From Calothrix sp. PCC 7716 (GTDB lineage: Bacteria; Cyanobacteriota; Cyanobacteriia; Cyanobacteriales; Nostocaceae), in assembly GCF_019977735.1 (NCBI RefSeq), contig NZ_AP025018.1:5832580-5896579 (forward strand): a DNA stretch of 64,000 bases, in the 5' to 3' direction. Below the pieces are notes generated by a model. That model ran no database searches. It was not told the DNA's origin and saw nothing but the letters and a program-made list of their open reading frames with translations. This document shows, piece by piece, positions 39,163 through 48,393 of this stretch. How positions within the stretch are numbered: position 1 is the stretch's first letter; each line of letters opens with the position of its first letter. Both the position numbers and the translations under genes were made by a program.

Positions 39163-40104
39163 ATGGTGATGGTAGACAGGATTAACGATATTTTCTGGCA
39201 AGCACAGCAAGGTAGTGTTGCTGCGATAATTCAACTATTAAATCAGAAGTTGAGTTCTTCGGGTGTCAGGACTAGAGCAATGTTTGCTGATGGTGTGCTA
39301 CAACTGCTTTGTGAAGCACGTAGCGAAGATAAACTTGAAAAATCAACGTTGGTAGGTACGATTCGTCAAATACTCGAATCGATTGCACCACGAAACATTT
39401 ATAGAATTAACATTAACACTCGCATTGTTCGTGAGCAGCAATTACTTTGGCTAGAAGAAGTAAGCCGCAAAGAAGGAGACAATGAATTACTATGGTCAGA
39501 GGAATTCACATTAGAAAAGCCTAATGCTTTTCAACAGTTTATTAAAGACTTACAAGAACGAAAACCAGAGCCAGTAAAAATAAGCCTGCCCAAAAATCCA
39601 CAATCGAGTTCAATAGTACTTGTTAAAAAAACTAAACATAAAAATTCAGCATGGGGATGGTTTTTCTTAGGCATCAGTATATGTACGCTGTTTGGAATCG
39701 TTGGTCTAGCTCTTTCTAGTTTGCTAGGTGATAAAGTCAAATTACCAATGCTCGCATCCGATTCAAAACCTGTATTGCCAATAACTAAGACCGTAGAATC
39801 TCCTGTAGTTAACGAATCTCAAAAACAACAATCTCAAGAAGCTCTTAACGAAAGCAACGCCAAATTAACTGAAGACTATTTTGTTTCAGCCGTTAGGATT
39901 GCTAATGAAGCAACAACAAATGGCAAAAAAGCTCGTAACTCTACTCAATGGCTTGAAATAGCAGCTAGTTGGCAGCGTGCGTCAGATTTAATGGCTAAAG
40001 TGGCACCTAGCCATAGTCGTTACAAAGAAGCGCAAATTCGTACTAAATTATATCGTCAATATAGTGAGGCAGCACAAAAGGAAGCAGAAAAGAATAACTC
40101 GTAA
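39163..40104 (+). CDS. Unknown single-pass membrane protein
   Basis: The 313-residue product has a cytoplasmic domain (about 1-145), one membrane helix near 160-185 (WGWFFLGISICTLFGIVGLA), a proline/serine-rich linker, and a C-terminal helical repeat (STQWLEIAASWQRASDLMAKV, then YKEAQIRTKLYRQY). That last repeat, a W-x-A...L pattern, is common in cyanobacterial proteins of unknown role and recalls the repeats in the protein at 62605. ATG at 39163 is followed by a second in-frame ATG two codons later. No function is assigned. Confidence 0.75.
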   Translation: MVMVDRINDIFWQAQQGSVAAIIQLLNQKLSSSGVRTRAMFADGVLQLLCEARSEDKLEKSTLVGTIRQILESIAPRNIYRININTRIVREQQLLWLEEVSRKEGDNELLWSEEFTLEKPNAFQQFIKDLQERKPEPVKISLPKNPQSSSIVLVKKTKHKNSAWGWFFLGISICTLFGIVGLALSSLLGDKVKLPMLASDSKPVLPITKTVESPVVNESQKQQSQEALNESNAKLTEDYFVSAVRIANEATTNGKKARNSTQWLEIAASWQRASDLMAKVAPSHSRYKEAQIRTKLYRQYSEAAQKEAEKNNS

Positions 40105-40344
40105 ATAGTAACTAAATACAAAAAACTCAAAAATACAGCTTTATCATCCGTGAACTTATAATCTCAAGTTCGGATGATTGAATTTGACTTGGCTAACAAT
40201 ATTATTTATATATACCTTTGTTATTCCTTTTTGTGGTACCTAGATTCTTGAATATTGCTTGATTTATTTAATATTTTTGAGCAAAAATCAAAATTTCAGC
40301 TAGTAATCATTGATTCATGGGCGCCAAAGCAGTAATCTTTAGCG

Positions 40345-40679
40345 CTATTCATCTTCATCCAAACCCAGTGTTTGTTGTGCCCCATGTCGAATGTGGAGAA
40401 TGCGAACAGTAGAAAAATTTTCATCCCCTGATATGGTAAAGAGGATACGATATAAGTTCCGTCCTTTGCCATAAAGAAGTTGCCGAATTTCATTACTAAA
40501 ATTCTCATTTTCTCGTGCGAGAGAACAACGTCTTGGCATTATGGTTAAAGAGTCGATTGCTGTCAACAACCCTGCGTACCACTGACTTGCAGTTTGAGGA
40601 GATGTAATTTGTGATATACGTAAAAATGCAGCATCGCTTCTGCCTCTGCCACACTAGAAATTTCGATATGGTATTTCAT
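40345..40679 (-). pseudogene. RelE/ParE-type toxin gene with a one-base frameshift
   Basis: From the ATG at 40679 the frame reads MKYHIEISSVAEAEA and then shifts. Adding one base near 40635 joins it to DAAFLRISQITSPQTASQWYAG, then RRCSLARENEN, NEIRQLLYGKGRNLYRILF and ILHIRHGAQQTL, the pattern of RelE/ParE toxins. The total length plus one base gives 112 codons, the expected size. The toxin start overlaps the antitoxin stop by ATGA. The toxin is therefore probably dead in this strain, barring a sequencing error. Confidence 0.85.
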
Positions 40680-40927
40680 GAATCAAGTGGCAGATTGTAC
40701 TTGCTACATTGTTCTGCAACAAAGTCATTAAAAGAACGGTACCGCCCAGCCTCAAAATCATCTAACCCACGTTGAATACCTTCTATAGCTTCTTGCAAGT
40801 CTTCTTGGACTCCCAAAGCAGCAGCTAGCAGTTCAGCAGCAACTACATTTACATCTTGCCCACGTTGTGCAGCTTGTTCACGTAACCGTGCCTCGACTTC
40901 TGGACTGAGAGAAATAACAATTGTCAT
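40676..40927 (-). CDS. Antitoxin of a ParE-type toxin-antitoxin pair
   Basis: The 83-residue protein begins MTIVISLSPEVEARLREQAA, a ribbon-helix-helix-like DNA-binding N-terminus, and ends with a toxin-binding tail FEAGRYRSFNDFVAEQC. Its stop overlaps the toxin start by four bases, the classical arrangement. Such antitoxins repress their own promoter and neutralise the toxin. Since the toxin appears frameshifted, this antitoxin may be an orphan. Confidence 0.82.
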   Translation of the reverse strand: MTIVISLSPEVEARLREQAAQRGQDVNVVAAELLAAALGVQEDLQEAIEGIQRGLDDFEAGRYRSFNDFVAEQCSKYNLPLDS

Positions 40928-41030
40928 TTGCTTCCTTTAGCATCAGCCTTTATACACAATTCTAACAAAGACCTTGCAATTTTTCATCATAATCAATAAG
41001 TTTTATAGATACATTAGATGTATTTAAGCG

Positions 41031-41267
41031 TTAAAACTCCAGCCATTCTTTTGACTCTACTCTATGCTCTTGATTATATTCGGGAGCATCTATATAAGCT
41101 AAACGAATGTTAATATTTTGCTTTTTTATACAGCATATCAAAACATCTCCATCAATAACTTTGACAATTTTGCCGTATTTTATGTTGTTTGATGGCGCCT
41201 TAATTACTGAAATATGCTTATAAACAAGTATTGTTAAATCATTGATATTTGAAGTAATTTTAACCAT
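41031..41267 (-). CDS. Staphylococcal-nuclease-like ORF, truncated
   Basis: The 78-residue product contains KVIDGDVLICCI and IRLAYIDAPEYNQ, which match the metal-binding Asp and the Arg/Glu active-site region of staphylococcal nuclease (thermonuclease) domains. The domain normally continues for about 60 more residues with a second catalytic Arg; here a stop follows EWLEF. It is probably a broken gene. An ATG start at 41267 has no strong ribosome-binding site. Confidence 0.55.
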   Translation of the reverse strand: MVKITSNINDLTILVYKHISVIKAPSNNIKYGKIVKVIDGDVLICCIKKQNINIRLAYIDAPEYNQEHRVESKEWLEF

Positions 41268-41368
41268 TTTGTATGTAAATGTTATGTAATAATAAATAAT
41301 TTATCTTTAAATATTATTGCCTTCGCCATACATTTTTTTATTAAATTCACCTAAATAACAGGTTGAAT

Positions 41369-42445
41369 TTAACTTCTTCCTCCTGAAACTTTAAATTCTA
41401 CTATCTTCTTGTAAAGAAGAGTAGTATATGTAATTGTATATGGCAGTACCAATAAATACATCAACTGTCCAAACAATGATGCGGAAATATCATCGCTCCA
41501 AGTCAACCGATTGAACTGACTTGCTGAAGAATTTAATATTAGTATATTTAAGAACACCATTCCTCGATGTCCTTTAACAATTTGCCAACTACGTTTAATA
41601 GATTGGATAACAGAAGATTTTTCTATCACAATTATTTGAAGGTAGAATATCAATGAAGTTGCAAAGAAAAACCCTGGAATAATAAATAGTATCAATCCAG
41701 TAATTACAATAATCCAATATAATATTGTCGCACCTAAAAGTGTAAAAAATTTATTAATTGATTCGCCTACAGATTCAACAACAGTTATATTTTTATTATC
41801 AAGTTTTTTCCATACGTAGAAAGTTACTGCTCCTTGACCTGATATCCAGGTAAAACTATACGAGATTAATAAAAATAGAGAAGTTAAAGTATCGCTTGCA
41901 TTCTGAAGCTCTGAATTTTTTGTTGAATTACTAATAAAGGTTAAAATAATAATCAGTATAAATTGAGGTAAAAGTATGCTTACTGATGCCAAATAGGTAG
42001 GCATGATAAGCATACCAGTAGCCTCTCTAATTATATGTATTGGATTTAAAGATAGTTCTAATTTAGCCGTTTTTTTGCTAGCTGAGGCGTAATTAGAAGG
42101 ATTAGTTTGATATGTTTTTTGATTTGTAGATTGTTTTTTGTGTGAAGATGAAGGTGGTGGTGGAGGCGGTGGTGGTGGAGTTTCAAAAACAGTTTTTGAT
42201 GCAGAAGCTGCTTTTTGCCGATAATACGCCTTCAGCATTTCATATGCTTGATTAATTATTTTGAGTCTTTCTTGCGCTTTCACTTGAAGTTTGGGATTAT
42301 GTGCGAATCTATCTGGATGCCATACAAAAGCAAGTTCCTTATACGCTTGCTTTACCTCTTCCCAAGATGCATTTACTTCTAATTCTAGTATTTGATAACA
42401 TATCTTAATTTTATTTGTATCAAAAGTTTGATTACTTGAACTCAT
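41369..42445 (-). CDS. J-domain protein fused to a multi-pass membrane domain
   Basis: The N-terminus is a J domain (CYQILELEVNASWEEVKQAY then VWHPDRF with the HPD motif at about residues 42-44), able to stimulate an Hsp70. A run of about nine prolines and a Ser/Gln-rich linker separate it from about five or six membrane helices (from about residue 145) that resemble YciC/DUF975-like glycerophosphoryl phosphodiesterase membrane domains (GFFFATSLIFYL, SIKRSWQIVKGHRG). I prefer the start at 42445 (MSSSNQ), with GGAAT upstream; an earlier ATG at 42475 is weaker. The role may be membrane recruitment of DnaK. Confidence 0.75.
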   Translation of the reverse strand: MSSSNQTFDTNKIKICYQILELEVNASWEEVKQAYKELAFVWHPDRFAHNPKLQVKAQERLKIINQAYEMLKAYYRQKAASASKTVFETPPPPPPPPPSSSHKKQSTNQKTYQTNPSNYASASKKTAKLELSLNPIHIIREATGMLIMPTYLASVSILLPQFILIIILTFISNSTKNSELQNASDTLTSLFLLISYSFTWISGQGAVTFYVWKKLDNKNITVVESVGESINKFFTLLGATILYWIIVITGLILFIIPGFFFATSLIFYLQIIVIEKSSVIQSIKRSWQIVKGHRGMVFLNILILNSSASQFNRLTWSDDISASLFGQLMYLLVLPYTITYTTLLYKKIVEFKVSGGRS

Positions 42446-42475
42446 AATATTATTCCGTAATTTAAGTAGATACAT

Positions 42476-42932
42476 GGTTTATATATTATGAAGATATTTT
42501 TTATTGCTTAAAATAGTAAAGGGCAATTTTACTGATAATATAAAAATTTTTATCTGTTAATTTATCAACTTGCCAAGATAAGTTAAAGGTTAGAGTTTAT
42601 AATCTTGCGTAATTTCCGAAGATATACTCTCTAATTATATCCATAAATAATATAGTTGTAAGTAATAGTACTTGCAATTAAACGTGTTTAAGAAAATATA
42701 CTATTACTTTTTATTTATGAGTATTTTTATGTAAAATTATTCAGTAGTAACACGAATGACAAGTTAAGTTTCAAAAACTTAAGCTATTTATTTAAAAGCC
42801 AAAAAGGGTGTTGCAAAAATGTTAGTATCTTACATGATAAGTATTCCTCAGCTTTCTCCAAACTAAATTTTCAATTTAGAGCAATATAAAAAATTATATA
42901 GAGAAGGTATTAATCTTTATAAAATTCAAAGT
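42476..42932. other. AT-rich gap with a possible broken start of the next gene
   Basis: An ATG near 42820 opens a frame (MLVSYMISIPQLSPN) that meets a TAA at about 42866, after which the same frame reads on as NLEQYKKLYREGINLYK into the gene at 42933. The upstream 350 bases are AT-rich with no gene. Confidence 0.4.
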
Positions 42933-43511
42933 TTGCAAATAGCTAATGAAAAATTTCAGCAAGCCACTCAATTTATAAAAAAACTTTATTATCAATACCC
43001 AAATAATCTGCAAATTAACTTTGAACTTTTAGAATGTTACCAAGCATTTGATAGAACACAGGCAATTACTCATGGCTTCAACTGCTTAGATATTACCGAC
43101 AATATTTTAGACAGTGAGGATGTAGATTTTCAAGATATTGCAAGACTAGTATTCGGTCGTCTTGACGTTTTACGGAAATTATATAAACTCTTAATTAAAG
43201 AAAATAGGGTTGATGAAGCCCGGAATACGCTAACTGATTTTTTGAGCCTAATAAACTCAATTATGGAAAATAATCCTCCACCATATAGAAATGAAGATAC
43301 AAGAGTTAGAATGATGAGTTTAGCAAGGGAAGGTTTAATTGCCACCTTTTTCTTGCAAGGGCTTAGAGAGGGTAGAGATATGAAGAAAAATTTAATGGAC
43401 TGCTCTCTTATGGCAGATGATAGCCCAGAACTGACCTACCATTTTGATGCTAAATTCAGTTCGGCAGATGCAGAAATTATGAATATTCTACATTCACAGT
43501 TAGTATTTTGA
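42933..43511 (+). CDS. Unknown helical protein, start uncertain
   Basis: The 192-residue product from a TTG codon reads as helical repeats (QIANEKFQQATQFIKKLYYQYPNN), TPR-like in the first 40 residues. The open frame extends upstream to about 42867 and that part (YKKLYREGINLYKIQSLQ) looks like an additional TPR helix, so the true start may be further upstream or the gene may have a nonsense mutation at about 42866. No homologous family is recognised. Confidence 0.5.
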   Translation: MQIANEKFQQATQFIKKLYYQYPNNLQINFELLECYQAFDRTQAITHGFNCLDITDNILDSEDVDFQDIARLVFGRLDVLRKLYKLLIKENRVDEARNTLTDFLSLINSIMENNPPPYRNEDTRVRMMSLAREGLIATFFLQGLREGRDMKKNLMDCSLMADDSPELTYHFDAKFSSADAEIMNILHSQLVF

Positions 43512-43897
43512 AATAGATTATAAGTGTTGATAAAAAATATAATATTATGGCTTTTCGGTAATAGATATGCTTGATAAAAAGCTTAAAACACTTACCACAC
43601 TATAAAAATGTTAGCTTATGGCTCAATTGAAAAAAAATTTAGAAACTGTAAACTTGATTAAATAGTGCATTTTAAGTTTTACCTATTATAGCTTAATAAA
43701 TATTGGATAGCCAATGTTATTTACCGTAGTTTACAAGTTAGGCTGGTAAAATAGATGCTATATGGAAAAAACTATTAACATATTAACTTACAAAAAATTA
43801 AGATTTTGAATAAGCTTAGTTTTACCATTCCGCACAATAAACTTTTGGACATTAATAGGATTATAAAAACAACATAATTAAGTATATAGGATAACTA
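43512..43897. other. AT-rich gap, no gene seen
   Basis: This 386-base spacer has no open frame with a start and ribosome-binding site. Nothing repetitive is recognised. Confidence 0.5.
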
Positions 43898-44344
43898 ATG
43901 AGTTTTAAGAATAAGAAGTTTCAAGATGATTTTAAGAGAACCTTAAAAGCCATAGAAGCAGCCAATGCACAAATCAGTTCAGGTCAATTTATAGCATATA
44001 AAAAGATTAGTAGTAAGTTATTAGAGTTATTGGCATTTTTTATCGTTACTTTTAGTGCTCTTGGCTCTTTGACTGTACAGCCCGTTATAAGTTCTTTTGC
44101 GCTGGTGATAGGAGTGTTAGGTATACCATTTAGTATTGTCAGTATTATTAATTCTAAAAAGCCTACTATTGTTTTAAATGACAAAGGAATCTCAAATGGA
44201 ACTACTTTTGTCAGTTGGCAAAATGTAAAGGCGATTAATTACGTGATTTATTTAGGTGAAAGTGAGCAATTGTATATTAAATACTTTCATAAAAACGGAA
44301 ATAGTTGCCTCATGGTAATTTGTATTAATAATTTAAATGAATAA
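43898..44344 (+). CDS. Two-helix membrane protein of unknown function
   Basis: The 148-residue protein has a charged N-terminus, two membrane helices (about 45-85) and a C-terminal beta-rich segment (IVLNDKGISNGTTFVSWQNVKAI) that resembles bacterial PH-like domains of the YcxB type. The end is abrupt: beyond the TAA the same frame continues SESIRYAISHFSKII, which would be a natural C-terminal helix, so a premature stop is possible. Function unknown. Confidence 0.55.
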   Translation: MSFKNKKFQDDFKRTLKAIEAANAQISSGQFIAYKKISSKLLELLAFFIVTFSALGSLTVQPVISSFALVIGVLGIPFSIVSIINSKKPTIVLNDKGISNGTTFVSWQNVKAINYVIYLGESEQLYIKYFHKNGNSCLMVICINNLNE

Positions 44345-44518
44345 TCAGAATCTATTAGATATGCAATTTCCCATTTTAGTAAAATTATTTGAAAAAATGA
44401 TTTAACATATGCTTCTTAATATTTTTATTGATTAAAAGGCTTTCAATATGCTGTTTAACTAATATATAATATAAAAATGTTTATGGTCTGTTTATTTTAA
44501 TTAAATTTATAATATTTT

Positions 44519-44551
44519 GTAGAGATACGAGTTTATTTGTCGCGTCTCTAC
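44519..44551. repeat. Diverged copy of the GTAGAGACGCG palindrome
   Basis: GTAGAGATACGAG and CGCGTCTCTAC are imperfect arms of the same family as the perfect palindrome at 38678. It lies just past the end of nadA. Confidence 0.6.
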
Positions 44552-44573
44552 AAAATTTACAAAGCTAACTTAC

Positions 44574-45548
44574 CTAAGCACTCATTTCTAACATTCGTTG
44601 AATTGGGCGCCAAGCCTTAGCCCGTATTTCCTCATCCATAGTAATTTCCGGCGCCTTATTCTTCATAGCTAAATACAGTTTCTCCAGAGTATTTAACCGC
44701 ATAAACGGGCACTCATTGCAGTTACAGTTATTCTCTGGTGGCGCCGGAATGAATGTTTTGTGCGGCGCCGCTTTTTGCATTTGATGGATAATACCTGGCT
44801 CGGTGGCAACAATAAATTCTTGTGAAGAACTTTCTTGACAATATTTAAGTAACGCCGCAGTTGAACCAATATAATTTGCGTGACGTAATACTGGTTCCTC
44901 ACATTCGGGGTGAGCTATTATCTCACTTTCTGGATGTGTAATTTTTAACTGTACAATTTTCTTCTCTGAGAAAGTTTCGTGTACAATACAACTTCCCTGC
45001 CATAAAACCATATCACGCCCTGTTTGCTGCATTACATAACGTCCTAAGTTACGGTCGGGAGCAAAAATTATTGGCTGGTCTTGCGGTATTTGCTGAACTA
45101 TCTTGACGGCATTAGAACTAGTACAAATGATGTCGCTCATTGCCTTAATTTCAGCAGAGCAGTTTATATAAGAAATTACTAAATGCCCTGGATGTGCGCG
45201 CTTGAATGCGGCAAACTCAGATGGTGGACATGTATCAGCAAGCGAACACCCAGCATCTAAATCTGGTAACAGTACTAATTTATCAGGATTCAGAATTTTT
45301 GCAGTCTCCGCCATAAAATGAACCCCAGCAAACACTATTACTGAAGCATCCGTTTGTGCAGCTGCTCTAGCTAGTTGTAGTGAGTCACCAATATAATCAG
45401 CAACATCCTGAATATCAGGCTCTTGATAATAATGCGCCAAAACCACAGCATTAAGTGATTTCTTCAAGCTCTCAATTGCCGCAAATAAATCTAACGGTAA
45501 TGCACCCGGTTGGGTTTTTTCAGATACGCTTCGTACAGTTGTAAACAC
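44574..45548 (-). CDS. nadA: Quinolinate synthase A
   Basis: NadA condenses iminoaspartate with dihydroxyacetone phosphate to quinolinate in NAD synthesis, using a 4Fe-4S cluster. The 324-residue protein shows [14 protein letters not shown], the cluster cysteines in [16 protein letters not shown] and CNCNECPFM, and the substrate motif HPECEEPV. Length is normal. It is transcribed alone from an ATG at 45548; no RBS stands out. Confidence 0.96.
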   Translation of the reverse strand: MFTTVRSVSEKTQPGALPLDLFAAIESLKKSLNAVVLAHYYQEPDIQDVADYIGDSLQLARAAAQTDASVIVFAGVHFMAETAKILNPDKLVLLPDLDAGCSLADTCPPSEFAAFKRAHPGHLVISYINCSAEIKAMSDIICTSSNAVKIVQQIPQDQPIIFAPDRNLGRYVMQQTGRDMVLWQGSCIVHETFSEKKIVQLKITHPESEIIAHPECEEPVLRHANYIGSTAALLKYCQESSSQEFIVATEPGIIHQMQKAAPHKTFIPAPPENNCNCNECPFMRLNTLEKLYLAMKNKAPEITMDEEIRAKAWRPIQRMLEMSA

Positions 45549-45796
45549 AGTATGGTGTTACCTAATTTTTCTGGGGGGTCTGAATTCTTGCTTTGACACA
45601 AAAAATCTCTCCTTCCTGTGTTTAACAAGGAAATTATAAGATTTATTAGCGGTAGCAAGATAGGTATTTGTTCTTTAATTAATTATAGTACTTTTTACCA
45701 AAAATACACATGGGGTAATCCACCTTCCTTAAGATTGTGTCAAAATAGAATTATGTTGCCTATGCTAAAGACATAAGGCAAGACATAAACTCGAAG

Positions 45797-46699
45797 ATGA
45801 TAAAAATTGCTGTAGTTGGAGATGTCCACGACCAGTGGGAAGAGGAAGATAAAATAGCGCTTCATACGCTAGGAGTGGATTTGGTACTGTTTGTTGGGGA
45901 TTTTGGCAACGAATCTGTGGATGTAGTCCGCTTGGTTGCATCTCTTGACATCCCCAAAGCTGTAGTAATGGGCAACCACGATGCCTGGTATTCTGCTACC
46001 GAATGGGGACGCAAAAAGTGCCCTTATGACCGTACTCAAGAAGATTGGGTGCAGGAACAACTCGATTTATTAGGTGACACCCATGTTGGTTACGGAAAAC
46101 TCGATTTTGATGATTTTAATTTTACTGTAGTCGGTGGGCGCCCATTTAGTTGGGGTGGGCCTGATATGAAGTTCGCTGATATCTGCAAGCAGCGTTATAA
46201 CGTTACAACTTTAGAAGAATCAGCAGCCCAAATTTTCGAGTCTGTCAAAAACGCAGCTTATGACACAATTCTTTTTCTTGGACATAACGGCCCATCAGGT
46301 TTAGGAGATAGACCAGAAGACCCATGTGGCAAAGATTGGCACCCGATTGGCGGTGATTTTGGCGACCCAGATTTTGCTGAAGTCATATCCCAAGCAATTA
46401 CAGCAGGTAAAAAAATACCTCTAGTTACTTTTGGGCACATGCACCACTCTTTACGACACACCAAAAGAGTAATTCGCAAGCGCGTTTTTAGAAGCCCAGA
46501 AGGGATAATTTATTTAAATGCGGCTGCTGTTCCCCGTATTATCAATACAAATACTGGAATACAGCGTAACTTCTCGATAGTTCATATCGACGATGGGGTT
46601 GTGACTCAAACCTCATCCGTATGGGTTGGAGAAGACTTCAGCATTGCCTCTGAAGAAATTTTGTATGAACAAACCAATCAAGTAGTGCAAACTGTTTAA
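45797..46699 (+). CDS. Calcineurin-like metallophosphoesterase (TIGR04168 type)
   Basis: The 300-residue protein has all metallophosphoesterase motifs: GDVHDQW at the start, GDFGNE, GNHDAWY, GHNGPSG and GHMHHS. A cyanobacterial family of this length (TIGR04168) is known with no assigned substrate. It is a soluble protein, alone on its strand, with an A-rich leader; tRNA-Ser follows downstream. Confidence 0.9.
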   Translation: MIKIAVVGDVHDQWEEEDKIALHTLGVDLVLFVGDFGNESVDVVRLVASLDIPKAVVMGNHDAWYSATEWGRKKCPYDRTQEDWVQEQLDLLGDTHVGYGKLDFDDFNFTVVGGRPFSWGGPDMKFADICKQRYNVTTLEESAAQIFESVKNAAYDTILFLGHNGPSGLGDRPEDPCGKDWHPIGGDFGDPDFAEVISQAITAGKKIPLVTFGHMHHSLRHTKRVIRKRVFRSPEGIIYLNAAAVPRIINTNTGIQRNFSIVHIDDGVVTQTSSVWVGEDFSIASEEILYEQTNQVVQTV

Positions 46700-46773
46700 A
46701 GTTATGATATATTATTTTCTTGGTCAGTGAATTCATCACTGGCGGCTGACAGCTAAGAACTGCCAGCTTTATT

Positions 46774-46858
46774 GGAGAGGTGGCAGAGTGGTCGATTGCG
46801 CTCGACTTGAAATCGAGTGATGCGAAAGTATCCGTGAGTTCGAATCTCACCCTCTCCG
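46774..46858 (+). tRNA. trnS: tRNA-Ser (UGA)
   Basis: An 85-base serine-type cloverleaf with a long variable arm. Acceptor GGAGAGG/CCTCTCC, discriminator G, anticodon loop CTTGAAA (anticodon TGA), T-arm AGTTCGAATCT. CCA is not encoded. Confidence 0.95.
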
Positions 46859-46987
46859 TATTCTTAATGTATAAATTAATGAATTGACATTAAGTGTTTT
46901 AATAACATAAGATGCTTGATGGCATCTGTATCTAAAAAAACAAAATTAATATTTTCCGCAAAAAATAGCGACAGTTGGGAAGCAACT

Positions 46988-47390
46988 GAGTTAAGCTAGA
47001 AAAAATCTTAATTTAGGACGGACTGCAACCGCCCTAGATAGCAAAGGAACGCTGCTGAGTGTAGTAAACGCATGATACTTTCAGAAGATGCCTCCGCATA
47101 ATTTCTGAAGTATCTTGCCCAGATATGAAATTATTTTAAAATCCTAGAAACCGGGTTTCTTGTTGAAATATTGTAATAAAAATTATGATTTGTCTGCGAC
47201 AATGAATGCGTAGAAACCCGGTTTGTGTATAATTTTTTCTATAATCAATAAGTATAAATTATACATTAGTAAAATCTTCTCTAACCATAAGCAATTTCAA
47301 AAATGCTGAGTTAGACTAAGAAAAACTGCAAGGGGCGGATTTTAACAGCCTCGAAACGCAGAGGAACGCAAAAAAGTGTAAAAGCGATAC
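46988..47390. repeat. Duplicated ~90-bp degenerate repeat with a hairpin between
   Basis: Segments 46988-47078 and 47307-47390 share an ordered set of words: TGAGTTA, a run of A, GGCGGA or GACGGA, AAC-GCC, AGGAACGC, AGTGTA and GATAC. Between them, 47074-47114 form a 12-bp hairpin (GATACTT-T-CAGAA / TTCTGAAGTATC) with CCTCC in the loop. No coding frame is seen in 46859-47445. Confidence 0.5.
47146..47224. repeat. Paired AGAAACC-type repeats, copy 4
   Basis: AGAAACCGGGTTTCT (47146-47160) and AGAAACCCGGTTT (47212-47224) are separated by about 51 bases, like the copies at 9145, 20131 and 24364. Confidence 0.75.
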
Positions 47391-47417
47391 ATCAAAGTAA
47401 TACGTGCAAATAACGAG

Positions 47418-47437
47418 GGATAGGCTTTTGCCTATCC
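47418..47437 (-). terminator. Hairpin after the S1-protein gene
   Basis: GGATAGGC, a four-base loop and GCCTATCC form a perfect 8-bp stem starting 9 bases beyond the stop codon on the minus strand. There is no long T-tract on that strand. Confidence 0.5.
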
Positions 47438-47445
47438 TTTGCTGT

Positions 47446-48345
47446 TTATTCGATGCCTTTGTTTTTCACTTTTTGTGCGCGCGCTTCAGCAGAAGCCATA
47501 ACTTCCTCCATGTTTTCGAGGATTTCACCTGGTGAATTCTCTAAAACTCTTGTGGAAAGAGCGATACGACCTTTCGGTTCGTCAATGTCAATTATTACAG
47601 CTTTAATGTGCTGACCAATTTGAAAGACTTTTTCGAGGTTATCGATAAACTTTTGAGTGACTTGCTTGATGTGAAGTAAGGCGCCAACTCCATCTAACTC
47701 TACAAATACACCAAAGGGTTTTATACCAGTTATTTTCCCTTCAACAAGTTGACCTATTGAGAGTGTGCTAAAGCTGGCAGAGCGAGTTACTAAGCGTTGC
47801 GATAATATCAAGCGTTTATTGGCTTCTTCTACTTCTAAAAATCCTACAGTCAAAGTTCGCCCTTTGAGTGCCTCTAAATTATCGCGTTCAAGTAAATGTG
47901 AACGTGGTATAAATCCCCGCACACCTAGCACATCGATGTTAACGCCACCTTTGTTGGTGCCAACAACTCGCGCTTCTACACTTTGGTTGTTTTCTTTCAT
48001 TACCACAAGTCGTTCCCAAATATGGCGAATTTCTAACTGGCGCCGAGAAAGAGTGACTTGTCCTTCTGCATCCTGTTCGCGAATAATAATGAAGTCTAAT
48101 CTTTCATCTAGTGGTAACACCTCTGACAAATTAGTAACAGTTCTCAAAGAAGCTTCATCGCGAGGCAAAAACGCACTTGCTTTTCCGCCAATATCTACAT
48201 AGGCGCCATCATGGTCGATTTGGAAAACTTTACCATTCACCAGTTGCCCTTTTTGAAACTGGTAGTCGTGGCTTTCGAGTGCCTTCGCAAAATCATCCAT
48301 TGTGAATGACGAATCAGCTTTTTGAGATTTAGTTTCAGAATTCAT
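47446..48345 (-). CDS. rps1b: Three-S1-domain RNA-binding protein (Rps1b type)
   Basis: The 299-residue protein holds three S1 domains (about 32-102, 118-183 and 195-267): GQLVNGKVFQIDHDGAYVDIG, ARVVGTNKGGVNIDVLGVRG and GQLVEGKITGIKPFGVFVEL. It resembles the second, shorter ribosomal protein S1 homologue of cyanobacteria rather than the full S1. Such proteins bind mRNA leaders; association with the ribosome is likely but not shown here. ATG start, alone on its strand. Confidence 0.85.
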   Translation of the reverse strand: MNSETKSQKADSSFTMDDFAKALESHDYQFQKGQLVNGKVFQIDHDGAYVDIGGKASAFLPRDEASLRTVTNLSEVLPLDERLDFIIIREQDAEGQVTLSRRQLEIRHIWERLVVMKENNQSVEARVVGTNKGGVNIDVLGVRGFIPRSHLLERDNLEALKGRTLTVGFLEVEEANKRLILSQRLVTRSASFSTLSIGQLVEGKITGIKPFGVFVELDGVGALLHIKQVTQKFIDNLEKVFQIGQHIKAVIIDIDEPKGRIALSTRVLENSPGEILENMEEVMASAEARAQKVKNKGIE

Positions 48346-48393
48346 GACTTTATCAAAAAATAAATATTTAGTTATTGAGAGTTAAGTTACCCA

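Noticed and set aside
46638-46850. 70-codon minus-strand frame over the 3' end of the phosphoesterase
   Set aside because: Its start is the reverse complement of tRNA-Ser (UGA); the rest is antisense to a real gene.
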